64,000 bases of DNA, taken from NCBI RefSeq assembly GCF_013155125.1, contig NZ_CP053564.1:1743501-1807500 (forward strand). The letters run 5' to 3'. Source of the DNA: Pseudonocardia broussonetiae. Its GTDB lineage: Bacteria > Actinomycetota > Actinomycetes > Mycobacteriales > Pseudonocardiaceae. Position numbers and translations under genes: made by a program. Position 1 is the first letter of the stretch. Every line of letters starts with the position of its first letter. Of this stretch, positions 23,941-31,288 are shown piece after piece. The notes beneath the pieces were generated by a model. The model was not told the DNA's origin and ran no database searches. It worked only from the letters and a program-made list of their open reading frames with translations.

Positions 23941-24375
23941 TCAACCGGACAGGATCTCCACCACCATCTGCACCGCGATCAGCGTGAACACGGCGACGAA
24001 GAACAGCGTGAACAGCCGCGACCCGATGCGGCTGCGGGTGCGGCGCGACAGCCCGAGGATGCTCGGCTCCTCGACGATCCGCGGGCGCGCGCCGAGCGGG
24101 ACGGGCGCCGGCTCCGGGGCCGTGACCGCGGCCGTGACCGCGGCCGCGCGCCTGCTCGCGAGCAGGGTCACCGGCCGGACCTGGGGGTGGGACGAGGGGC
24201 GCGCCGATCCGGCCGTCGGCATGCGCAGCCACGGCGGCGCCAGGCCGTCGAGCACGGCGGTGCCCCCCGACCGGGAGCGCGACGCCCCGCGCGAGGTGAT
24301 CGGCACGGCGTCGGCGAGCCCCCCGGACCGCGGCCGCGGTACCCGTGCGTCGTCGTCGGCGTCACCGTGCGTCAT
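23941..24375 (-). CDS. Hypothetical membrane-anchored protein (C-terminal TM)
   Basis: The protein has 144 residues. The first 100 are polar, rich in Arg, Pro and Ser, and look disordered. A single hydrophobic helix lies at the C-terminus (LFTLFFVAVFTLIAVQMVVEIL), preceded by Arg-rich RRTRSRIGSR, which predicts a tail-anchored protein with the bulk in the cytoplasm. No domain is recognised. ATG 24375 is preferred over a start 19 codons upstream. It lies between the MFS-TMK gene and ponA2 on the same strand. Confidence 0.6.
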   Translation of the reverse strand: MTHGDADDDARVPRPRSGGLADAVPITSRGASRSRSGGTAVLDGLAPPWLRMPTAGSARPSSHPQVRPVTLLASRRAAAVTAAVTAPEPAPVPLGARPRIVEEPSILGLSRRTRSRIGSRLFTLFFVAVFTLIAVQMVVEILSG

Positions 24376-24447
24376 GGACGGGGATGCTAGGCCGCGTCCG
24401 GTCGGCTCACCGGACGTGCCGCGCCCGACCACCCTCTCGGGGGAAGC

Positions 24448-26865
24448 TCATCCCCCGTCGGCGGGGGGCGGTGCGGCGCCGTCGCCCTCGCCGGCTCCGC
24501 CCTCGCCCTCGGCGGGCGGGGGCGGCGGCTCGCCCTCGGCGGGCGCCTCGCTGGGCGCGGCGGGCGGCGGCGGGACCTCGCCGCTGCTGACCGTCAGCAC
24601 GATCGTCTCGCCGGGCAGCGCCGTGCCGCGCGGGCTCTGCCCGATCACGGTGCCGCGCGAGGCCGCGTTGTCCTGCTCACGGGTGGTGACGGCCCAGCCC
24701 GCCGACTCCAGCGTGGCGCGCGCGTCGTTCTGGCCGCGGCCGACGACGTCGGGCACGCGCGACTCCGCGCCGCCCTCGAGGTAGCGGTCCTCCACGGCGG
24801 GCAGCGGCGTGACCGGCTGGCCCTCCAGGAGCGGCGCCATCGCACCGAACCAGGTCTCGGCCGGGGTCTTGCCGCCGAAGATGTTGCCGCTGCGGCAGGC
24901 GAACGGGGCGCCCGCGCCGTCGCAGAGCTGGTCGGGGCGGTTGTCGTTGTCGTAGGTGATGACCGCACCGGAGATGGTCGGTAGGTAGCCGAGGAACGCC
25001 GCCGACTTGTGGTCCTGGGTCGTGCCGGTCTTGCCGCCCATCGGCCGGTTCCAGCCGACCTGGCGCGCCGCGCCCGCGGCCGTGCCGCCCGCGAGGTCGT
25101 CGCGGCTCATCGCCGTCATCATCGCGTTGGCCAAGCCCGGCTCGACGACCTGCTCGCACGGCGCCTCGGTGACCGTCACCGGGTTGCCCTCGGGGTCGGT
25201 GATCGACGCGATCGGCGTGGGCGGGCACCACATCCCGCTGCTGGCCAGCGTCGCGCCGACGTTCGACAGCTCCAGCACGCTCGTCGGGCTCACGCCGAGG
25301 GTGAACGACGCCTGCCGCTGCGCCTTGGTGACCTCGGCGATCGACCGGTCGGTGGCCTGGCCGGTGTTCGGGTCGACGAAGCGCTCGGTGGCCAGCGACC
25401 GCATGCCCAGCCGCACCGCCATGTCGACGACGTCGGGCACGCCGGTGAACTCCATCAGCTTCACGAACGCGGTGTTGGGCGACTGCGCCAGCGCGTCGGA
25501 GAGCGAGAGGCGCTCGGAGTAGTCGCCCGAGTTCTGCACGGGCAGCGGGCGGCCGCCGCCGTCGACGTAGATCGGGGACGCGTAGCCGCTCGGCGGCACC
25601 GAGAGCTGGTAGTTGATGCCCAGCCCCTTCTCCAGCGCCGTCGCCGCGGTGAACGTCTTGTAGACCGAGCCCGCGCCGAGCGGCACCGGGATGTAGGGCA
25701 GGCCGTAGCTGGTCTCCAGGGCCTCGCCGTCGAGGCCGTAGACGCGGCTCGACCCCATCGCGAGCACCTCGTGGCGGTCGGTGCCGGGCTTCACCGTGGC
25801 CATGACGTTGGCGACGTTCGGCTGGCCCGGCGGCACCTCCGCGGTGAGGGAGGCCTGCATCCGGTCGAGAACGGTGCGGTCCAGCGTGGTGCGGATCGTG
25901 TAGCCGCCGCGTCGCAGCTGCTCGGTGGAGAAGCCGGCCTCGGTGAGGTACTCCTGCACGTACTGGCAGAAGAAGCCGGCCGGGCCCGCGCCGATGCAGC
26001 CGTTGGCCTGCGTGTTGAGCGGCGAGGCGATGCCCAGCGGCTCGGCCAGCGCCGCGTCGGCCTGCGGCTGGTCGATCATCTGCTGCTCCAGCATCTGCTG
26101 GATCACCAGGTTGCGCCGCTCCTGCGCGGCCTGCGGGTTCGTCACCGGGTCGGTGGCCGTGGTGCTGCGGACCATGCCGGCGAGCAGGGCGGCCTGCGGC
26201 ACCGTCAGGTCGGCCGGGGTGACGCCGAAGTAGGTGCGCGCGGCGGAGGCGATGCCGGCGGCGCCGTTGCCGAACGGGACGATGTTGAGGTAGCGGGTGA
26301 GGATCTCGTCCTTGCTCAGCGACTGCTCGAGCTGGAGGGCGATCTGGGCTTCCTTGAGCTTGCGCGCGGGCGTCTGCTCGGTGGCCTTGAGCCGCTCGGT
26401 CTCGGTCTGCGCGTCGACGTAGAGCAGGTAGTTCTTGACGTACTGCTGCGTGAGCGTGGACGCGCCCTGCTCGATGCTGCCCGACACCGAGTTGGTGACG
26501 ACGGCGCGCACCGTGCCCTGCCAGTCGACGCCCTGGTGCTGGTAGAACCGGCGGTCCTCGACGGCGACGATCGCGGCCTTCATGGCCGGGCTGATCTCGT
26601 CGGAGGTGACCGAGCGGCGGTTCTGGTCGGGCACGAACAGCTGCGCGATCGTGGTGCCGGCGTTGTCGGTGACGATGGTCGTCTGCGGCAGCGGCTGGTC
26701 GAGGACCTCGGTCGACACGCTGCCGACGCTGTCGCTCGCGTCGTTGGCCACCAGCCCGAGCCCGATCGCGGCGGGGAACGCGATGCCGGCGGTGACGACC
26801 CCCGCCAGGACGCACAGGCCCAGCAGCAGACCGACCGGCCGGAGGAGATGGCGCGGGAAGCTCAC
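24448..26865 (-). CDS. ponA2: Bifunctional class A penicillin-binding protein with PASTA domain
   Basis: The protein has 805 residues. A signal-anchor helix at residues 10-32 is followed by a GT51 transglycosylase (VEDRRFYQHQGVDW with catalytic Glu; EQGASTLTQQYVKN). The transpeptidase has SVYK (GAGSVYKTFTA), SPN (ALAQSPNTAF) and KTG (GGKTGTTQDHK). One PASTA domain (VPDVVGRGQNDARATLESAG) and a Pro/Glu-rich tail close it. It polymerises and cross-links peptidoglycan outside the membrane. Domain order and the divergent whiB gene match mycobacterial ponA2-whiB4. The ATG start has a usable GGAG upstream. Confidence 0.93.
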   Translation of the reverse strand: MSFPRHLLRPVGLLLGLCVLAGVVTAGIAFPAAIGLGLVANDASDSVGSVSTEVLDQPLPQTTIVTDNAGTTIAQLFVPDQNRRSVTSDEISPAMKAAIVAVEDRRFYQHQGVDWQGTVRAVVTNSVSGSIEQGASTLTQQYVKNYLLYVDAQTETERLKATEQTPARKLKEAQIALQLEQSLSKDEILTRYLNIVPFGNGAAGIASAARTYFGVTPADLTVPQAALLAGMVRSTTATDPVTNPQAAQERRNLVIQQMLEQQMIDQPQADAALAEPLGIASPLNTQANGCIGAGPAGFFCQYVQEYLTEAGFSTEQLRRGGYTIRTTLDRTVLDRMQASLTAEVPPGQPNVANVMATVKPGTDRHEVLAMGSSRVYGLDGEALETSYGLPYIPVPLGAGSVYKTFTAATALEKGLGINYQLSVPPSGYASPIYVDGGGRPLPVQNSGDYSERLSLSDALAQSPNTAFVKLMEFTGVPDVVDMAVRLGMRSLATERFVDPNTGQATDRSIAEVTKAQRQASFTLGVSPTSVLELSNVGATLASSGMWCPPTPIASITDPEGNPVTVTEAPCEQVVEPGLANAMMTAMSRDDLAGGTAAGAARQVGWNRPMGGKTGTTQDHKSAAFLGYLPTISGAVITYDNDNRPDQLCDGAGAPFACRSGNIFGGKTPAETWFGAMAPLLEGQPVTPLPAVEDRYLEGGAESRVPDVVGRGQNDARATLESAGWAVTTREQDNAASRGTVIGQSPRGTALPGETIVLTVSSGEVPPPPAAPSEAPAEGEPPPPPAEGEGGAGEGDGAAPPPADGG

Positions 26866-27008
26866 GGAGGGCGAGCCTACGCGCCGCCGTGTCGGGATCC
26901 GGTCAGGTGCCGACCCGAGTAGTTCTGCTCGGTGTCCGACGGAACCGCGACGCCGCAGGATCCGTCTAGAGCGGGTCGAGTCGACCTTGCGGGACCTCGG
27001 GAGGGGCC

Positions 27009-27410
27009 ATGGCGGAGCGGTGGAACTGGCGGAACGCGGCGCGGTGCCGCACGGACGACGCCGACGAGCTGTTCGTCACGGGCGCGCAGCAGCGGGAGGC
27101 GCGGGAGTTCTGCCGCGCCTGCCCCGTGCGCACGGAGTGCCTGGCGCACGCGCTCGACGAGGGCGTCGAGTTCGGCGTCTGGGGCGGCATGACCGAGCGC
27201 GAGCGCCGCGCCCTGCTGCGCAGCCGGCCCGACGTCGGGTCCTGGCACGACCTGCTGACCGGCGCCCGCACGGCCTACTACGCAGGCGACCCCCACGAGC
27301 ACAGCGCCCACGAGCCCGGCTCCCACGAGCACAGCGCCCACGGCCTCGCCCGGGCCGCCGAGCTCGCGGTCGCCGAGCGCACCGCGCAGCGGCTGCACGA
27401 GTCGGCGTGA
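27009..27410 (+). CDS. whiB4: WhiB-family iron-sulfur transcription factor (WhiB4-like)
   Basis: The protein has 133 residues. Four cysteines (C13 and the CRACPVRTEC cluster) should bind a redox-sensitive [4Fe-4S] centre, followed by the GVWGGMTERERR turn and a basic DNA-contact segment. The tail holds two copies of a His-rich HEHSAH unit, unusual for the family. Position, divergent from ponA2 and next to the paired ArsA-like ATPases, is the same as mycobacterial whiB4, which senses O2 and oxidative stress. ATG has GGGAGG upstream. Confidence 0.9.
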   Translation: MAERWNWRNAARCRTDDADELFVTGAQQREAREFCRACPVRTECLAHALDEGVEFGVWGGMTERERRALLRSRPDVGSWHDLLTGARTAYYAGDPHEHSAHEPGSHEHSAHGLARAAELAVAERTAQRLHESA

Positions 27411-27420
27411 GGACGTCGCG

Positions 27421-27558
27421 TGCCGGCGCCATCGCCGGTTCCGGCATCCACGGAATCCCGGCACGGCCACGGTCGCGGGGAAGCTGAGCGCGACGTTGCC
27501 GCCGGGGACCGAGAAGAGCATCCTGAGGCAGGCGGGCATCGAGCGGAGGCGGTCGTGA
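27421..27558 (+). pseudogene. hicA: 5'-truncated hicA toxin gene
   Basis: One frame gives RRHRRFRHPRNPGTATVAGK and continues through LPPGTEKSILRQAGI to a stop. This is the C-terminal two thirds of a HicA mRNA interferase, including the His of the usual GSH active-site position, here preceded by RR instead of GS. The N-terminal helix and a start codon are missing; the frame runs back into the whiB4 3' end without a plausible start. The stop overlaps the start of hicB by GTGA, as in intact hicAB pairs. The toxin half of the module seems lost. Confidence 0.7.
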
Positions 27559-27773
27559 CGGGTTTCGCGGTGATCGTGGAGCGCGGCTCCGACGGCGGCT
27601 ACGGGGCGTGGAGCCCCGACCTGCCGGGCTGCGTGGCCGCCGCCGACTCCTACGACGAGTGCGTCGCCCTGATGCGCGAGGCGATCCCGCTGCACCTGGA
27701 GAGCCTCCGCCGCCACGGCGACCCGGTACCCGAACCCTCCACCGTCGGCGTCCTGACGATCGACGCCGCCTGA
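27555..27773 (+). CDS. hicB: HicB-family antitoxin-like protein
   Basis: The protein has 72 residues with the partial RNase-H-like HicB fold: FAVIVERGSDGGYGAWSPDLPGC, then the helix YDECVALMREAIPLHLESLRRHG and strand VGVLTID. No C-terminal DNA-binding domain is present, so this is the short form. GTG has GGAGG 6 nt upstream, inside the hicA remnant. With the toxin gene broken it is either an orphan or works on another HicA. It converges with the ArsA-like gene. Confidence 0.82.
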   Translation: MTGFAVIVERGSDGGYGAWSPDLPGCVAAADSYDECVALMREAIPLHLESLRRHGDPVPEPSTVGVLTIDAA

Positions 27774-27780
27774 CGGGTCC

Positions 27781-28932
27781 CTACTGCGCCGTGCGCAGCG
27801 GGGTGGGGGCGGTCGGGGGCGCGGCCGCGGCGGCGAGGCGGCTGCCCACCTCGCGCAGGCCGTCGAGGTCGGAGATCTCCGAGGCCACCACCGGCACCCG
27901 CGCCACGGCCACCGCCGGGTGGGCGTTCGCGAACCGTGCGAGCAGGCGCTCCTCGCGGTCGGCCAGGTCGACGCGGTCGGCGTGCAGCCGCAGCACCGCG
28001 GTGGCCAGGGGGGCGCCGCGCAGCTGGTCGGCCGCGTCCCGGGCGCGCGACGCCGGCAGCGCGGCGCGCACGGGGTGGGTGCGGTTGAGCACGAGGCCCG
28101 CCAGCGGCATGCGCTCGGCGGTGAGGCGCTCCACGAAGTACGCGGCCTCGCGCAGCGCGTCCGGCTCGGGCGCCGCCACCACGACGAACGCGGTGCCGGG
28201 GGCGCGCAGCAGCGCATAGGTGGCCTCGGCCCGCTCACGGAACCCGCCGAACATCGTGTCGAAGGCCTGCACGAACGCCGACGCGTCGGCCAGGAGCTGC
28301 CCGCCCAGGATCGTCGAGACCGCCTTGGCGAACAGCGAGAACCCGGCTCCGACGATCTTCATCAGGCCGCGGCCGCCGGCCCGGGCGGGGGCCGAGAGCA
28401 GCCGGATCATGCGGCCGTCGAGGAAGGTGGACATGCGCTGCGGGGCGTCGAGGAAGTCCAGGGCCGAGCGCGAGGGCGGGGTGTCGACGACGATCAGGTC
28501 CCACTCCCCGGTGGCCGCCAGCTGCCCGAGCTTCTCCATCGCCATGTACTCCTGCGTGCCGGAGAACGACGAGGAGATGGTCTGGTAGAAGGGGTTGGAG
28601 ATGATCGTCTGGGCCCGCTCGGGGTCGGCGTGCGTCTCCACCATCTCGTCGAAGGTGCGGCGCATGTCCAGCATCATCGCGTGCAGGTCGCCCTCGGCGT
28701 CGGCGACGACTCCGGGCTCGTTGGTCAGCGCCTGCAGGCCCAGGGCCTGCGCGAGCCGCTTCGCCGGGTCGATGGTCAGCACGACGGTGCGCCGGCCGCG
28801 CTCGGCGGCGCGGATCGCCAGCGCGGCCGAGGTCGTCGTCTTGCCGACCCCGCCCGAGCCGCAGCACACGATCACGCGGGTGCCCGGGTCGTCGATCAGC
28901 GCGTCGACGTCCAGGTCGGGTGCGGTCCTCAC
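27781..28932 (-). CDS. ArsA/GET3-like anion-transporting ATPase (second of pair)
   Basis: The protein has 383 residues. Walker A is [19 protein letters not shown], where the signature Lys of the deviant P-loop (KGGVGKT) is Ser. The switch II region reads [18 protein letters not shown] and switch I lies near [16 protein letters not shown] start overlaps the stop of the first ArsA-like gene (GTGA), so the two are translationally coupled and likely form a heterodimer. Orthologues in mycobacteria lie beside whiB4 and ponA2 and have been linked to stress tolerance. No arsenite pump is nearby, so arsenic transport is not implied. Confidence 0.87.
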   Translation of the reverse strand: MRTAPDLDVDALIDDPGTRVIVCCGSGGVGKTTTSAALAIRAAERGRRTVVLTIDPAKRLAQALGLQALTNEPGVVADAEGDLHAMMLDMRRTFDEMVETHADPERAQTIISNPFYQTISSSFSGTQEYMAMEKLGQLAATGEWDLIVVDTPPSRSALDFLDAPQRMSTFLDGRMIRLLSAPARAGGRGLMKIVGAGFSLFAKAVSTILGGQLLADASAFVQAFDTMFGGFRERAEATYALLRAPGTAFVVVAAPEPDALREAAYFVERLTAERMPLAGLVLNRTHPVRAALPASRARDAADQLRGAPLATAVLRLHADRVDLADREERLLARFANAHPAVAVARVPVVASEISDLDGLREVGSRLAAAAAPPTAPTPLRTAQ

Positions 28933-29945
28933 ACCGACACCCCCGCTCCAACGCCCTGCGCCACGAGTTCCTCCGTGAGTTCGTACAGCGAGCCGAGGTC
29001 GACGCCGTCGACGAGCGTGGGCAGCTCGAGGCGCGGCTGCCCGCTGCCCTCGTCCAGGCGGGCGAGGGCGAGCGACTCGGCGTGGATGCGCACGGCGTGG
29101 TCGACGGTCTCGGCCACCAGCCCGTCGATGACGTCCGGCGGCAGGTCGAGCCCGGCCGAGGCCAGCCCGGCGCGGATGCGCTCGGCGTCGACGCGGCCGT
29201 TGGCGGCGGCGGTGACCGAGCGGTCGGGCAGCCACTGCGGCCGGACCTGGTTGACGATCACCGCGCCCGGGCGCAGCTCGGCCTCGTAGAGCTGGTCGAC
29301 CGCCTCGAGCGTCTCGGTGACGGGCAGGTCCTCCAGCAGCGTCACCAGGTGCACGGCGGTGAGCGGGGAGTGCAGCAGCCGCACGACGCCCGCGGCCTGG
29401 GAGTGGATCGGCCCGACCTTCGCGAGGTCGGCCATCGCCTTGGTGACGTCGAGGAAGCTGACGACGCGGCCGGTCGGCGGGGCGTCGAGCACGACGGCGT
29501 CGTAGACGGGCGTGCCGTCCTTGCCCGTGCGCGTGACGCACTCCTTGACCTTGCCGGTGAGCAGCACGTCGCGCAGGCCGGGCGCCAGGGTGGTGGCGAA
29601 CTCGATCGCGCCCATCTTGCGCAGCGTCCGCCCGGCCACCCCGAGCCGGTAGAACAGCTCGAAGTACTCCAGCAGCGCAGCCTCGGGGTCGACCGCCAGC
29701 GCGCGGACCTCCCCCCCGCCGGGCGCCACCGCGATGCGGCGCTCCTCGTAGGGCAGCGGCGCGGTGTCGAAGAGCTGCGCGATGCCCTGGCGGCCCTCGA
29801 CCTCGACCAGCAGCGTCCGCTTCCCGCCCGCGGCCAGCGCGAGCGCGAGCGCGGCGGCCACGGTGGTCTTGCCGGTGCCGCCCTTGCCGGTGACCACGTG
29901 CAGCCGCGCCTGCGCGAGCTCGTCCGGCCATCCCGGTGTCGTCAT
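28929..29945 (-). CDS. ArsA/GET3-like anion-transporting ATPase (first of pair)
   Basis: The protein has 338 residues. It has a full deviant Walker A ([21 protein letters not shown]) with signature Lys, [14 protein letters not shown] at the switch I region, and [16 protein letters not shown] as switch II. It pairs with the following gene, which lacks the signature Lys, so this subunit may supply the trans-acting Lys in a heterodimer; that is inference. ATG 29945 lies shortly before the P-loop strand. Divergent from the DUF4177-ridA operon across 72 bp. Confidence 0.87.
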   Translation of the reverse strand: MTTPGWPDELAQARLHVVTGKGGTGKTTVAAALALALAAGGKRTLLVEVEGRQGIAQLFDTAPLPYEERRIAVAPGGGEVRALAVDPEAALLEYFELFYRLGVAGRTLRKMGAIEFATTLAPGLRDVLLTGKVKECVTRTGKDGTPVYDAVVLDAPPTGRVVSFLDVTKAMADLAKVGPIHSQAAGVVRLLHSPLTAVHLVTLLEDLPVTETLEAVDQLYEAELRPGAVIVNQVRPQWLPDRSVTAAANGRVDAERIRAGLASAGLDLPPDVIDGLVAETVDHAVRIHAESLALARLDEGSGQPRLELPTLVDGVDLGSLYELTEELVAQGVGAGVSV

Positions 29946-30017
29946 GTCCGCCAGGTTACGAGCCGGCGCGCCGCCCGGCCGCCCGATCGGGGTGAGGCGC
30001 TGGCTACAGTCCTGGCC

Positions 30018-30191
30018 ATGAGTGCCCCCGCGAACACCAGGTGGGAATACCTCACCGCGCCCGTCCTGATCCACAGCACCCAGGCGATCCTCAACAACTT
30101 CGGCCGCGACGGCTGGGAGCTGGTGACGGTCACGGCCGGCGCCAACGGCGAGCAGCTGGTGGCGTGGTTCAAGCGCCCGGTCCAGTCGTGA
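30018..30191 (+). CDS. Small DUF4177-type protein
   Basis: The protein has 57 residues, MSAPANTRWEYLTAPVLI and onward, with the DUF4177 pattern of two strands around a helix and the NFGRDGWELVTV turn. The function of the family is unknown. It is the first gene of a tightly overlapping operon with a RidA-like protein (GTGA overlap). The same small gene precedes ridA in the mycobacterial counterpart region. Confidence 0.8.
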   Translation: MSAPANTRWEYLTAPVLIHSTQAILNNFGRDGWELVTVTAGANGEQLVAWFKRPVQS

Positions 30192-30646
30192 CGCCGACGG
30201 AGAAGCTGCGCGAGCTCGGCATCGCGCTGCCGACCGTCGCCGCCCCCGCCGGGGCCTACATCCCGGCCCGGCGCACCGGTGACCTCGTCTTCACCGCGGG
30301 CCAGGTCCCGTTCGTCGACGGGAAGCTGCCCGCCACCGGCAAGGTCGGCGCCGAGGTCGACGTCGACACCGCCCGCGACCTGGCCCGGACCTGTGCGCTC
30401 AACGCGCTGGCCGCCGTCGACGCGCTGGTCGGCCTGGACGCGGTCGTCGGCGTGGTGAAGGTGGTCGGGTTCGTCGCCTCCGCGCCGGACTTCACCGGCC
30501 AGCCGTCGGTGATCAACGGGGCGTCGGAGCTGCTCGGCGAGGTCTTCGGCGAGGCCGGGGCGCACGCGCGGTCGGCCGTCGGGGTGGCGGTGCTGCCCCT
30601 GGACGCGCCGGTCGAGGTGGAGCTCGTCGTCGAGGTCCGGCCGTGA
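30188..30646 (+). CDS. RidA/YjgF-family protein
   Basis: The protein has 152 residues. RidA-fold proteins hydrolyse reactive enamine/imine intermediates from PLP enzymes. Visible are GDLVFTAGQVPFVDGKLPATG, the helix ARTCALNALAAVDAL and VVKVVGFVASAPDFTGQP. The catalytic Arg of the canonical RidA (near RSAVGV) seems kept in HARSAVGVAVLPLDAPVE. It is longer than E. coli RidA because of an N-terminal extension typical of the actinobacterial group. GTG start overlaps the DUF4177 stop. Confidence 0.87.
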   Translation: MTPTEKLRELGIALPTVAAPAGAYIPARRTGDLVFTAGQVPFVDGKLPATGKVGAEVDVDTARDLARTCALNALAAVDALVGLDAVVGVVKVVGFVASAPDFTGQPSVINGASELLGEVFGEAGAHARSAVGVAVLPLDAPVEVELVVEVRP

Positions 30647-31260
30647 CCTCCCCCGAGGAGTCGGGGCACGAGCTGCTGGTCGCGCTGGCCGGGCGGCTGC
30701 CGGACGAGGTGCTGTGGCGCCTGCGCGACTGGCTCGCCGCGGGCGCGCACGAGCCGCTGGCGGCGGTGCTCACCCGTGAGCTGCTGCGCCACCGCCTGGG
30801 CCTCACCGACGCCGAGCGCGCGCTGCTCGTCGCGAGCGCCGGCGTGTGGGGGGCGTCGCGGCGGCTGCTGGAGGCGGTCCTGCCGCTCGACGGTCCGGTG
30901 CACTCCACCGCGGTCTTCCGGTCGGGTCCCGGCGACGACGGCCCGGCCGCGCTCGACGCCGCCGCGCTGAGCGTGCTCGGCGTCGTCCGCGGCCACCCGG
31001 GCTCCGTGGAGCTGCGCCAGGCGTGGCGCTCGGGCCCCGCGGAGCAGCGCGTCGTCGTCGTCCACGGCGGTGAACGGCGGTGGGTCCTGACCGGCACGCT
31101 GCAGCGCGTCCTGCGCGCCCACGGCGACCGCACACCGTGCGTCGAGGTGCTCCCGGCGCACGGGGAGCCCCCGGCCTACCACCAGGCGGCCATCATCGGA
31201 TCGGCACCGCTGTGGACCGCCGCCCGCTCCCCGGCGGAGGCCGTCGCAGCGGGTCGCTGA
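30643..31260 (+). CDS. Hypothetical actinobacterial protein, paralogue of next gene's N-terminus
   Basis: The protein has 205 residues; GTG overlaps the ridA stop. No known domain is recognised. The N-terminus HELLVALAGRLPDEVLWRLR and a later YHQAAIIGSAPLW segment align with HEVLLALAGRIDDDLLAWCR and YQQAALRSALP in the next gene, so the two are tandem paralogues over about 200 residues. Predicted soluble, mixed alpha/beta. The operon with ridA gives no direct clue to function. Confidence 0.65.
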   Translation: MTSPEESGHELLVALAGRLPDEVLWRLRDWLAAGAHEPLAAVLTRELLRHRLGLTDAERALLVASAGVWGASRRLLEAVLPLDGPVHSTAVFRSGPGDDGPAALDAAALSVLGVVRGHPGSVELRQAWRSGPAEQRVVVVHGGERRWVLTGTLQRVLRAHGDRTPCVEVLPAHGEPPAYHQAAIIGSAPLWTAARSPAEAVAAGR

Positions 31261-31288
31261 CACGCAACGCATGGAACGGGAGGTCCGG

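Noticed and set aside
27781..29945. Arsenic resistance operon from the two ArsA-like ATPases
   Set aside because: No arsB, arsC or arsR nearby, and the pair belongs to the conserved whiB4-ponA2 neighbourhood.
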